Below, piece after piece: positions 17,019-25,237 of a stretch of DNA of 58,609 bases. Source of the DNA: Labrenzia sp. R4_2. Lineage in GTDB: Bacteria > Pseudomonadota > Alphaproteobacteria > Rhizobiales > Stappiaceae. The stretch is from positions 1 through 58,609 of the forward strand of contig NZ_JAGHRJ010000015.1 of NCBI RefSeq assembly GCF_017743865.1. The letters run 5' to 3'. Each line of letters opens with the position of its first letter. The first letter of the stretch is position 1. Made by a program: the position numbers and the translations under genes. The notes below the pieces were generated by a model. That model saw nothing but the letters and a program-made list of their open reading frames with translations, was not told where the DNA came from and ran no database searches.

Positions 17019-17723
17019 ATGTACACTAATTTGATTTCCAGCGCGTTGTTCGCTGGAGGAGCAGCCGGCCTGATTTCAGGTCTGCTTCAGCTCATGTTTG
17101 TTCAACCGGTGCTACTCCATGCCGAATTGTATGAAGTTGGTACCCTTGTTCACTTTGGTGCCGGGACTTCCGCATCTGCAAACCCGGTCGTTCTTGGTCC
17201 GGAATTGCTTCGCGACGGGTTGAGCGTCCTCTTCAACATTCTGATCTACTGCGGTTATGCGATGTTACTTGTTGCAGCAATGGCACTTGCCGAGGGATTT
17301 GGCACTGTGACCAACGGTCGAAATGGGATTGTTTGGGGTGTCGCAGGGTTTGTAACCGTCCAGTTGCTTCCGGCATTTTCTCTTGCTCCGGAAGTTCCTG
17401 GTGTTGCATCCGGTGACGTTTATGACAGACAGGTTTGGTGGGTGCTGACAGTGGTAAGTGCTTCAACTGCACTCTGGTTCATTGCATTCAGCAGAAGAAG
17501 GATTGCTTGGGTTGCCGCTGTGGCTCTGCTTCTCGCGCCACATCTTTTTGGAGCACCTGAACCTGATTACTTCACAGGCACGGCCCCACCTGAAGTCGCG
17601 GCACTCTTTGCAGCGCGTTCTTTGGGCAGCGGTTTATTTGCCTGGTCTGTTCTTGGCTGCGTCGCAGGCTTGTTTTGGGCCAGAGCTGAAAATAGGTCGG
17701 CGACGGGCCCTGGTCTGATATGA
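17019..17723 (+). CDS. cbtA: CbtA-type cobalt transporter, membrane subunit
   Basis: Predicted 234 residues with about five to six transmembrane segments (first LISSALFAGGAAGLISG). The N-terminal MYTNLISSALFAGG and the following FVQPVLLHAELYE pattern are typical of CbtA. It starts one base after the cbtB stop, so it is the second gene of the riboswitch-controlled operon. The coding frame itself is intact, but expression now has to pass the IS in cbtB, so it may be polar-silenced or driven from an IS promoter. Confidence 0.9.
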   Translation: MYTNLISSALFAGGAAGLISGLLQLMFVQPVLLHAELYEVGTLVHFGAGTSASANPVVLGPELLRDGLSVLFNILIYCGYAMLLVAAMALAEGFGTVTNGRNGIVWGVAGFVTVQLLPAFSLAPEVPGVASGDVYDRQVWWVLTVVSASTALWFIAFSRRRIAWVAAVALLLAPHLFGAPEPDYFTGTAPPEVAALFAARSLGSGLFAWSVLGCVAGLFWARAENRSATGPGLI

Positions 17724-17731
17724 AGCAAATG

Positions 17732-17761
17732 AGTGGATGCGATGTATTTTCCGCATCCACT
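17732..17761. terminator. Hairpin between convergent genes
   Basis: Perfect 10-bp stem AGTGGATGCG / CGCATCCACT with a 10-nt loop, placed exactly between cbtA (plus) and the DUF1636 gene (minus). It has no long T run, so it is a probable bidirectional terminator or 3' stabiliser rather than a canonical one. Confidence 0.65.
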
Positions 17762-17762
17762 G

Positions 17763-18101
17763 TTAATCCGGAATACGTCCAATAAGACAGTGTCGCAGAT
17801 TGCCACAATCGCGCGAACCCTCGATCCAACCATCAGGAGTTTCTAAATAAATTCGACAGGTTGATATTATGTCTGGAATGTCTTCTGGGAATTTGACAGG
17901 GCCGAAGAGAAAAGCAGCAGAATTTGTACCCCTGATGGCAACTGTCTGTGCATGCTTACAAGCACCGAGACAGTTGATAGGTAATACTGCAATTTTATCT
18001 TCCAACCCGGCAAGTCGAAGCGCTTCCTTTATGCTATTCTGCTTGTCCGCAAAAAGCCATTGAATCCGCATTGCAGGTCTCACAACAGTACAGACAGACA
18101 C
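17763..18101 (-). CDS. DUF1636-like (2Fe-2S thioredoxin-type) metal protein
   Basis: 112 residues. The C-terminal half matches DUF1636 (INCLGACKHAQTVAI, then FLFGPVKFPEDI and PDGWIEGSRD...LIGRIP). Members are commonly linked to cobalamin/cobalt genes, in agreement with cbtBA next door. Oddity: the N-terminal metal motif that normally has two Cys reads VCTVVRPAM here, with only one, so the cluster site may be altered. Start at 18101 is uncertain, as no other ATG before the motif is available. Confidence 0.7.
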   Translation of the reverse strand: MSVCTVVRPAMRIQWLFADKQNSIKEALRLAGLEDKIAVLPINCLGACKHAQTVAIRGTNSAAFLFGPVKFPEDIPDIISTCRIYLETPDGWIEGSRDCGNLRHCLIGRIPD

Positions 18102-18140
18102 TCGACAATTCTCTATTCTCCAGATTCCTTCGTGGTTTTT

Positions 18141-18364
18141 TCAGTGCTCATATCCCTTCATGCGCCATAGCTGTGTGTGCACGTCGCCAAGGGTTTTGAA
18201 CATCGAAACATAAAGCTTCTCCCTCGTGTGTGTGCAACAGGTGGCGTAAAGTGTGCCAAGCGCCGCTCCAACCTGGCTTACGTCATCAATGTAAGTATCG
18301 ATTGTTGCCGCTGTCACAGGTTCCGTCTCTTTCGAGACTGCACCAAGGTTTTCAACCCGCTGCC
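18141..18364 (-). pseudogene. 3' part of small unknown gene split by an IS
   Basis: C-terminal 74 codons of a minus-strand gene that continues on the other side of the IS at 18369-19585. The segment reads as soluble protein with helices and several Cys (TLYATCCTHTREKLYV). Joined to 19590-19697 with one CAAG copy, the frame is exact and gives 111 residues. Function unknown. Confidence 0.8.
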
Positions 18365-18424
18365 CAAGTGATCCTCCCCCATTGAGTTGGTCCATCGTTA
18401 TGTTTAGGAAAACGGAGGATCAAA

Positions 18425-18703
18425 ATGGCTACGAAACGTCACAAGCCAGAAGAAATTGTCTCGAAGTTGCGGCAGGTTGAAGTCCTTGTCGGTCAGGGGA
18501 TGCCGAGGATTGATGCTATTCGGCAAGTCCGCGTCACCGAACAGACGTATTACCGCTGGCGCAAGCAGTATGGCGGGATGGGAACCGACCAACTGAAAGA
18601 ACTCAAACGCCTTCAGAAAGAAAACGAACGGCTGCGCAAGGCGGTCTCTGATCTGACCCTGGACAAGCTGATCTTGTCTGAGGCTGCGAAGGGAAACTTC
18701 TGA
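18425..18703 (+). CDS. IS3-family transposase OrfA
   Basis: 92 residues: HTH (KRHKPEEIVSKLRQVEVLVG) and a Leu/Glu-rich helix. A -1 slippery heptamer G-GGA-AAC at 18691-18697 lies in the zero frame just before the stop and would fuse it to orfB. Confidence 0.92.
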   Translation: MATKRHKPEEIVSKLRQVEVLVGQGMPRIDAIRQVRVTEQTYYRWRKQYGGMGTDQLKELKRLQKENERLRKAVSDLTLDKLILSEAAKGNF

Positions 18704-18753
18704 GCCCCGCCCGTCGTCGCGCCTGCATCAATCATATCCGCCAACATCTCGGC

Positions 18754-19551
18754 GTGTCAGAGCGTCGAACATGTCGCGTCTTGGGCCAGCACCGGTCCAC
18801 CCAGAGGAAGGTGCCCAGAGGGCGTGCTGACGAAGAACGTCTTGTAGCAGACATGATTGAGCTTGCCCGCCAGTTTGGCCGTTACGGCTACCGTCGGATT
18901 GCTGCTTTGCTCAGAAATTCTGGTTGGCATGTGAATGACAAGCGCGTCGAGCGTCTGTGGCGACGGGAGGGGCTGAAAGTGCCAATGAAACAACCCAAGA
19001 GAGGGCGGCTCTGGCTGAACGACGGATCATGTGTCCGGCTGCGGCCAGAGTATCCCAATCATGTCTGGAGCTATGACTTCGTGCACTGCCGAACCAATGA
19101 AGGAAAGGCGTTCCGGACACTGAATATCCTGGACGAGTATTCCCGAGAGTGCCTGGCAATCCGGGTGAAGCGAAAGCTGAATTCCACCGACGTGATTGAT
19201 GTGCTGACGGATCTCTTCATCCTGAGAGGTGTTCCAGCCCACATCAGATCAGACAATGGGCCGGAGTTCATTGCTCAGGCAGTCAGGGACTGGATCAACG
19301 CTGTGGGTGCAAACACCGCATACATCGAACCAGGTTCGCCATGGGAGAACGGATACTGCGAGAGCTTCAACGCCCGCCTCCGAGATGAGCTACTCAATGG
19401 TGAAATCTTCTACAGCTTGAAGGAAGCACAAATCCTGATCGAACAATGGAGGAAATATTACAATACCAAGCGCCCACACAGCGCCTTGGGCTACAGACCA
19501 CCGGCACCAGAGACCAACATCCCGATGGACCAAAGCCCAGTCATGCACTAA
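18754..19551 (+). CDS. IS3-family transposase OrfB (DDE integrase core)
   Basis: 265 residues from the first Met. The -1 frame is open back to the slip site, so the product is probably an OrfAB fusion. The DDE core is visible: WSYDFVHCRT (Asp), IRSDNGPEFIA (Asp) and NGYCESFNARLRDELLNG (Glu). Intact. Confidence 0.93.
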   Translation: MSERRTCRVLGQHRSTQRKVPRGRADEERLVADMIELARQFGRYGYRRIAALLRNSGWHVNDKRVERLWRREGLKVPMKQPKRGRLWLNDGSCVRLRPEYPNHVWSYDFVHCRTNEGKAFRTLNILDEYSRECLAIRVKRKLNSTDVIDVLTDLFILRGVPAHIRSDNGPEFIAQAVRDWINAVGANTAYIEPGSPWENGYCESFNARLRDELLNGEIFYSLKEAQILIEQWRKYYNTKRPHSALGYRPPAPETNIPMDQSPVMH

Positions 19552-19589
19552 CAGTCAATACGGACCACTCAGGTGGGGCTGATCACAAG

Positions 19590-19697
19590 AGTGATCATCT
19601 TTTCGCTTCGTTCGGCCAGACAACAGGTGTTCCGCAGTTTCTCAAGCGTTTCCCGGCAATCAGCAACCAATTCGGCAATTTTTTGAGTTTCATTCAT
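19590..19697 (-). pseudogene. 5' part of small unknown gene split by an IS
   Basis: Minus-strand 36 codons from the ATG at 19697 (MNETQKIAELVADCRETLEK, then a Cys-Cys pair). It runs into the IS and is completed by 18141-18364. The gene has no homolog that I recognise. Two CC pairs in the reconstructed protein hint at metal or redox function (inference). Confidence 0.75.
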
Positions 19698-20221
19698 TTG
19701 ATCAAGCACGTTCGAGTCATTGATGTCCTGACTGTTTTGCAGGGTTCCCGGACTAGAAGGTCAAGCTCGTTTTGGGAGTATTTTCCCTTGCTTCCATGGC
19801 GGAAATAGCAGAATCGCCCACCAGTATTGATTGACCTAAAATCCACTTCCCAAGTCCGTTAGAAGATGCCAATGCAAGTTGCAAGCCTCCACTTTCTCGC
19901 TAGCCGGATTTTCGCAGTTGTAGATGGCGGAAGCCGCTTCCAAGATATTGGATAGGACTCGTGTAAGAAAGAGCCACGTGCAGACACAAAGTTTTTCCAT
20001 TTGCGTCAGGTGAAAATTTTTTGAGGACGTTCAATCAAACGACGAGTGCAGTCAGATATTAATCGCAGGATCAAGGGCGGTGGGTTTGCATTCACCAACC
20101 TTGGTGCAATCCAAATCTTTTTGCACCATTCATCTCGAAGGTCATACGCGCGTTTTGCGGAAAGATTAAAGTGTCACGCGGTGTCTCGTTGCAAGGCGCA
20201 GCGTTCGGTACCCCATGTAGG
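19698..20221. other. Intergenic stretch, with one weak small ORF
   Basis: 524 bp upstream of the split gene. The only candidate coding element is a minus-strand 54-codon frame (19836-20000), entered separately. No IS end, RNA or operator was recognised. Confidence 0.5.
19836..20000 (-). CDS. Possible 54-residue small ORF
   Basis: A minus-strand frame from the ATG at 20000 with Cys-rich, helix-prone content (ILEAASAIYNCENPASEK, then EACNLHWHLL). No convincing ribosome site and no known family. It could be real because the amino acid content looks natural, or simply chance. Confidence 0.25.
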   Translation of the reverse strand: MEKLCVCTWLFLTRVLSNILEAASAIYNCENPASEKVEACNLHWHLLTDLGSGF

Positions 20222-20905
20222 TCACCGGCCCGAAGTGGCCGCTGCGCTGACTTGCCTGAGGAGGCCGAACCCTCGCCAGAGTGCTCCGGCGTCCGCCTGG
20301 GAAATCAGACCCGTTGCACCCAACAGTTTGGAGAGGATGAGGCCGGTCCCGACATTCACGCCCAAATTGATGACGCCGTTGATGAGCGCTTCGTCACCGG
20401 TGCGCATGAGTTGTCTGCCCGCGTGACCATAAAGACGCGAGTAAAGCTCGTTCCCGGATCCGACGCGCACGATGCCGCCGCCAGGCAAGCCACCTCCGGT
20501 CGCGATCAGGAACCCGCGGGTGCGCATATGCGGATGCGGATGCGGCCTGAACCGCGTGACTGCAAAATTGCTGCCGTTGAGATACACAAGGACTTCGGAA
20601 TATGCATCGATTGCCTGAAGGATCTCGCCGACCTTCTCTGTATGGGCTTCCCAGTGACAGTCCGCGAGCACCTTCGCGACCGATGCGACGACTGATGCAA
20701 AGTGTTGCTGGGGATTGTTGAATTCGAACAGCCGAATGATGCCCTGGATCCGGACGTCGATGTGCGGCGGCCGAACAAGCGTTACCAGATTCTGATGGTT
20801 GTCACGCAGATCCTGGTATGTGACGCAGTTCGAGAACAGCCTGCTCAGGATCTGCTTCAAGTTACGTTCGCTGGATGCAGTTCGGGCATAGATGACAACC
20901 GGCAT
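20222..20905 (-). CDS. Unknown protein, second of two paralogs
   Basis: 227 residues, same length and about 80 percent identical by eye to 13524-14207 (same PHPHPHMRTRGF, GLPGGGIVRVG and NGVINLGVNVGTG segments). Family not recognised. Its GC-richer codons resemble the cus region next to it. Having two near-copies around the IS/cbt block suggests duplication or independent acquisition. Confidence 0.75.
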   Translation of the reverse strand: MPVVIYARTASSERNLKQILSRLFSNCVTYQDLRDNHQNLVTLVRPPHIDVRIQGIIRLFEFNNPQQHFASVVASVAKVLADCHWEAHTEKVGEILQAIDAYSEVLVYLNGSNFAVTRFRPHPHPHMRTRGFLIATGGGLPGGGIVRVGSGNELYSRLYGHAGRQLMRTGDEALINGVINLGVNVGTGLILSKLLGATGLISQADAGALWRGFGLLRQVSAAATSGR

Positions 20906-21085
20906 GAACGACCCCCAATGTCTTGCATATTCAGATGGCCAAAGACCTTTTCAATTCTGGACGGTAGCAGTTGCAACTCATTTTTCCGTAACGGATATCA
21001 CATCGCTGGCTGATTTCGGGACACGGGCTCCGGCACATCGAGAATTTTTTCACGCTTGAATTGATTTTCTCTTATTACGTCGATC

Positions 21086-21553
21086 TTAAAACACCGGCAC
21101 GCCGTCATCCGCGGGCGGGGCGCTGTCCGGGTTCGCTTCAGGTGTGTCATCAGTTGGATCATCCGGAACAATCGAAGCGACCCGATAGCTTCCAAGATCG
21201 CTCATGGTCAGCATCAATGTGACCGGCATTCCAGGTTCCAGGCTAGGTGTGACTGCGGCATATGGAGCGAGGGGCAGGTCCATGGTCATCGCCGGCCAAC
21301 CTATCCTTTGATTGGCTTCGTGGCTCACGTTGACGCTTCCCTCTGACAAGGAGTTAACGACGCCGCGAAGATGGATCGCACCAACCAATTGTGCGCCGCT
21401 TTGTTCAAGCGCCGAATGATCCATATTCGCTGGCGCCTGCTGGGGCAGGACAACGCTTTGAGGCAGGTGGAAACCTGCCAGGGCGGTCTGGGCAAAGCCT
21501 GTTGTCAGCAGACTTGCAAGACCCAATGCAAAGGAAACGCTGCCTGGTTTCAT
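21086..21553 (-). CDS. CusF-like periplasmic copper-binding protein
   Basis: 155 residues: signal peptide (LGLASLLTTGFAQTALA), then a CusF-type barrel with the copper signature GWPAMTMDLPL (Trp plus two Met) after RGVVNSLSEGSVNVSHE (His ligand). The C-terminus has an acidic/Pro-rich tail (DDPTDDTPEANPDSAPPADD). Separated from the upstream CusF at 21654 by a stable hairpin. Binds Cu(I)/Ag(I) in the periplasm for handover to CusBA. Confidence 0.87.
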   Translation of the reverse strand: MKPGSVSFALGLASLLTTGFAQTALAGFHLPQSVVLPQQAPANMDHSALEQSGAQLVGAIHLRGVVNSLSEGSVNVSHEANQRIGWPAMTMDLPLAPYAAVTPSLEPGMPVTLMLTMSDLGSYRVASIVPDDPTDDTPEANPDSAPPADDGVPVF

Positions 21554-21608
21554 GTTCTCACCGAGAAGTTTTCAGTTGTTTCGCAAAATGTGCTTTTCGC
21601 CAAGCATT

Positions 21609-21636
21609 GCTTCCCGGTTCGATTGATCCGGGAAGC
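21609..21636 (-). terminator. Intergenic hairpin in the cus operon
   Basis: Perfect 9-bp stem GCTTCCCGG / CCGGGAAGC with a 10-nt loop between the two cusF genes. There is no clear T run on the minus strand, so it may be an attenuator or processing site that lowers expression of the last gene. Confidence 0.5.
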
Positions 21637-21653
21637 TGAAAACCGGAGGCTGA

Positions 21654-22019
21654 TCAGTTCGGCATCATCGCACCGATGGCATAGAGACCATCATCACCCT
21701 TCACCAGCATCAGCGTGACGCTGTCGCCAGCGTTGACGTCACCCATGGTCTGGGAACCTTCGAGCAACGGCAGGTCCATCGTCATTGCCGGCCAGCCGAT
21801 TTCTGGGATCGGGTCGTGGCTGACATTTGCCGTGCCGTCGCCAATGGAGTTGATAACAGCCTGGGTGTGTACGGCGCCTTCCATCTGCCCGGCATTCATG
21901 GGCATGTTGGAGTGATCCATACCCGAATGATTTGCGCCATGTTTGGCGTCGGCAAAGGCCATCGGAGCGGTGCTGACCGCCAAAAAGCCGGCGAATGCGA
22001 GGGTTTTGATCAGGTTCAT
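21654..22019 (-). CDS. cusF: CusF-like periplasmic copper-binding protein
   Basis: 121 residues: signal peptide (LAFAGFLAVSTAPMAFA), a His/Met-rich mature start (HGANHSGMDHSNMPMNAGQM) and a CusF barrel with GWPAMTMDLPL and the upstream His in TANVSHDPIPE. This set of His, Trp and Met ligands is the CusF copper site. It lies 38 bp after cusA on the same strand, so it belongs to the cus operon. Closest to a classical CusF of the two free copies. Confidence 0.9.
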   Translation of the reverse strand: MNLIKTLAFAGFLAVSTAPMAFADAKHGANHSGMDHSNMPMNAGQMEGAVHTQAVINSIGDGTANVSHDPIPEIGWPAMTMDLPLLEGSQTMGDVNAGDSVTLMLVKGDDGLYAIGAMMPN

Positions 22020-22057
22020 GGAGTTTCCTTTCTCTGCTTTGAAAAATGATCGAAGAG

Positions 22058-25000
22058 TTATTCTGCCGGCACGGCTGTGCCGGTTTCCGGTGCGCTTGCC
22101 GCCAGCTCACGATTGACGCGGCCGAGTGCAAGACGCTTCCAGATCACGAAGATTGCGGGGATGACGAAGAGCGTCAGGAGCGTGGCGGTGGCCATGCCGC
22201 CGACCATAGGGGCTGCGATCCGCTGCATGATTTCCGAACCTGTTCCGTCGCCGTACATGATCGGGATGAGGCCGGCGAAGATCGTTGCCACGGTCATCAC
22301 CTTCGGCCGGACACGCAAGAGCGCCCCTTCAAAGACGACATCTTCGACATCCTGAACGGTCATGCTACGGACGGCTTCTGCTGCTGCTTTCTTGCGCTTG
22401 TCCCATGCCAGGTTGAGGTAAAGCAGCATGACGATGGCCGTCTCAACGGCGACACCGGCAAGCGCAATGAACCCGACAATCACCGCGACCGACATGTCGA
22501 AGTCCAGGTACCACAAGAACCAGACACCGCCGGCAAGAGCCACGGGTAGGGCCGCGAGAATGATCCCGACCTCGATCACCCGGTTGAACGCCATGAACAG
22601 CATCAAGGTGATGATCAAAAGGGTGGCCGGGGCCACCAGCTTGAGACGCTCCTGCATGCGCTGGATGTATTCATACTGGCCGGACCAGGCGATGGAGTAG
22701 CCGGCCGGCAGCTGCACGTTGTTGGCCACCACCTGCCGGGCCTCGGCAACATAACCGCCGAGGTCCCGTCCAGCGATGTCGATGAAGACGAAGCCGGTCC
22801 TTCGGGCGTTTTCGGAGCGGATCATTCCCGGACCGTCGACGATCTTGATCTCCGCCAGGGCGCCGAGCGGGATATGTGCGCCGGACGGGGTGACAACGGG
22901 CAGATCCCGGAGTCGTTCCGGACTGTTGCGCCAATCTTGCGGGTAGCGAAGGTTGATCGGAAACCGTTCCATTCCTTCAACGGATTCGGACACCTGCATG
23001 CCTCCGATCGCTGTCTGCACCACGTCTTGAATATCGCGCACGCTCATCATGAAGCGCGCCGCGGCATCGCGGTTAACATCAATCTCGATGAACCGTCCCC
23101 CTTGCGGGCGTTCCGCATAGGCGGAGGCCGTTCCCTCAATGCCTGCAACAACGGCCTCGATCTCAATACCGATCTCTTCGATGACCTTGAGATCCGTTCC
23201 GGTGATCTTGACGCCAACCGGCGTCTTGATACCGGTGGCCAGCATGTCGATCCGATTCTTGATCGGCTGAATCCAGACGTTTGTGACACCGGGGATCTGA
23301 ACCGCCTGGTCCAATTCGTTCCGGATGCCGTCCATGGTCATGCCGGTCCGCCACTCGGACTGCGGCTTCAACTGGATGGTCGTCTCGATCATGGTGAGCG
23401 GTGCTGGATCTGTCGCGGTCTCCGCGCGGCCCAGTTTGCCGTGGACGGTCAGAACCTCCGGCACCGTTGCGATCAAACGATCCGACTGCTGAAGGACTTC
23501 CCGAGCCTTGCCGATGGAGACGCCCGGATAAAGTGTTGGCATGTAGAGGAAATCGCCCTCGTTCAGCTCGGGCATGAACTCCGTGCCGATCCGCTGCAAG
23601 GGCCACCACATGGAGGCGACGAGCGCAGCCGCCAGAAGTGTGGTCGCCCAGGGCCAGGCAACGGCCGCATCCAGGAATGGCCGATAGAGCCAGATCACCA
23701 GCCGGTTCAACGGGTTCTTGTTCTCGGGGAGAATACGGCCGCGCACGAAGTAGCCCATCAGAACGGGAACGAGCGTAATCGACAGGATCGCCGCGGCCGC
23801 CATGGCGTAGGTTTTTGTAAACGCCAGCGGTTTGAACAGCCGGCCTTCCTGACTTTCCAGAACGAACACCGGAAGAAAACTGACCGTGATGATGGCGAGG
23901 GAAAAGAACAGGGCAGGTCCGACTTCCGAAGCGCACTCCCCCACGATCCGCCAGCGGTTTTCATTGGTCAGTTTCTCGTTTTCCAAACGCCGGTGCATCG
24001 CTTCGATCATGACGATGGCCGCGTCCACCATTGCCCCGATAGCAATCGCAATGCCACCAAGAGACATGATGTTCGCGTTCACCCCTTGCAGCTTCATGAT
24101 GATGAAGGCCGCCGCGATGCCGAGCGGGAGCGAGACAAGAATGACCAGTGACGACCTTAAGTGCAGAAGGAAGGCCGCACAGACGAGGACCACGACGATG
24201 AACTCTTCCGTCAGTTTTTTCTGCAGATTGTCGATCGCCCGTTCGATCACGCCGGACCGGTCATAGGTTGTCACGATCTCAACGCCCTCCGGCAGACTGC
24301 CGCGAAGGTCGTCGATCCGGGCCTCGACCGCCTTGATGGTCGCCAGTGCATTGCCGCCCCAGCGCAGAATGACGACACCGCCGACCGCATCGCCTTCACC
24401 GTCCAGTTCGCCGACACCCCGGCGCATTTCCGGACCGAGACGAATTTCGGCAACATCGCCGAGTGTCAGGGCGGCGCCCCTGTCGTTGACCATCAAGGGA
24501 GCTTTCGCGAGGTCCTGCAGTTCATCGACATAGCCTGTGGAGCGGACCATGAACTCCGCTTCACCCATTTCGATCACGCTGCCGCCCGTTTCCCGGTTGG
24601 CCGCCTGGATCGCGCCGCGGATCTGGGCAAGGGTGACGTCATAGGCCCTGAGCTTGTTGGGATCGACCACGACCTGGTATTGCTTGACCATGCCGCCAAT
24701 GGTGGCGACCTCCGACACCCCGTCGACGGTCTGCAGTTCGTATTTCAGGAACCAGTCCTGAAGGGCCCGCAGCTGGGACAGGTCATGAGTACCGGTCCGG
24801 TCGATCAAGGCGTACTGGTAAATCCAGCCAACGCCGGTGGCATCGGGGCCGAGCTGCGGGGAGACACCTTCGGGCAGGTTCGCGGTGATCTGGCCAAGAT
24901 ATTCCAGGACCCGGGTTCTGGCCCAGTAAAGGTCCGTGCCGTCCTCGAATACTATATAGACATAGCTGTCACCGAAGAAGGAAAACCCGCGCACATCGCT

Positions 25001-25237
25001 GGCCCCCGGGACCGCAAGCATGGCAGACGCGAGCGGAAAGGTGATCTGATCTTCCACGACTTGCGGAGCCTGTCCCGGATAGGGCGTGCGGACGATGACC
25101 TGGACATCGGACAGGTCCGGGATCGCATCAACCGGGGTTTCACGAACGGCCCAGACACCGGCGACCGCCATCATGGCGGCAAGAGCCAGAAGAATGATCC
25201 GGTTTGTGAGGGAGGCGCGAATGATGGCGGCAATCAT
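22058..25237 (-). CDS. cusA: CusA-type Cu(I)/Ag(I) RND efflux pump
   Basis: 1059 residues, full length for heavy-metal RND pumps. N-terminal IIRASLTNRIILLALAAM and DAIPDLSDVQVI are typical. Twelve membrane segments; TM4 has the charged relay GAMVDAAIVMIE, and large periplasmic domains carry Met residues. It uses proton flow to pump Cu(I)/Ag(I) across the envelope with CusB. The start overlaps the cusB stop (TAATG). No cusC is present, so an external TolC-type channel is needed. Confidence 0.95.
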   Translation of the reverse strand: MIAAIIRASLTNRIILLALAAMMAVAGVWAVRETPVDAIPDLSDVQVIVRTPYPGQAPQVVEDQITFPLASAMLAVPGASDVRGFSFFGDSYVYIVFEDGTDLYWARTRVLEYLGQITANLPEGVSPQLGPDATGVGWIYQYALIDRTGTHDLSQLRALQDWFLKYELQTVDGVSEVATIGGMVKQYQVVVDPNKLRAYDVTLAQIRGAIQAANRETGGSVIEMGEAEFMVRSTGYVDELQDLAKAPLMVNDRGAALTLGDVAEIRLGPEMRRGVGELDGEGDAVGGVVILRWGGNALATIKAVEARIDDLRGSLPEGVEIVTTYDRSGVIERAIDNLQKKLTEEFIVVVLVCAAFLLHLRSSLVILVSLPLGIAAAFIIMKLQGVNANIMSLGGIAIAIGAMVDAAIVMIEAMHRRLENEKLTNENRWRIVGECASEVGPALFFSLAIITVSFLPVFVLESQEGRLFKPLAFTKTYAMAAAAILSITLVPVLMGYFVRGRILPENKNPLNRLVIWLYRPFLDAAVAWPWATTLLAAALVASMWWPLQRIGTEFMPELNEGDFLYMPTLYPGVSIGKAREVLQQSDRLIATVPEVLTVHGKLGRAETATDPAPLTMIETTIQLKPQSEWRTGMTMDGIRNELDQAVQIPGVTNVWIQPIKNRIDMLATGIKTPVGVKITGTDLKVIEEIGIEIEAVVAGIEGTASAYAERPQGGRFIEIDVNRDAAARFMMSVRDIQDVVQTAIGGMQVSESVEGMERFPINLRYPQDWRNSPERLRDLPVVTPSGAHIPLGALAEIKIVDGPGMIRSENARRTGFVFIDIAGRDLGGYVAEARQVVANNVQLPAGYSIAWSGQYEYIQRMQERLKLVAPATLLIITLMLFMAFNRVIEVGIILAALPVALAGGVWFLWYLDFDMSVAVIVGFIALAGVAVETAIVMLLYLNLAWDKRKKAAAEAVRSMTVQDVEDVVFEGALLRVRPKVMTVATIFAGLIPIMYGDGTGSEIMQRIAAPMVGGMATATLLTLFVIPAIFVIWKRLALGRVNRELAASAPETGTAVPAE

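Larger units (their letters stand above)
18369..19585 (+). mobile_element. IS3-family element, IS407-type, second copy type
   Basis: 1217 bp. Imperfect terminal repeats: left TGATCCTCCCCCATTGAGTT (18369), right end (reverse complement) TGATCAGCCCCACCTGAGTG (ends 19585). Flanked by the 4-bp direct repeat CAAG (18365-18368 and 19586-19589). It carries two transposase genes and is a different element from the one in cbtB, although the group and duplication length agree. Confidence 0.94.
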
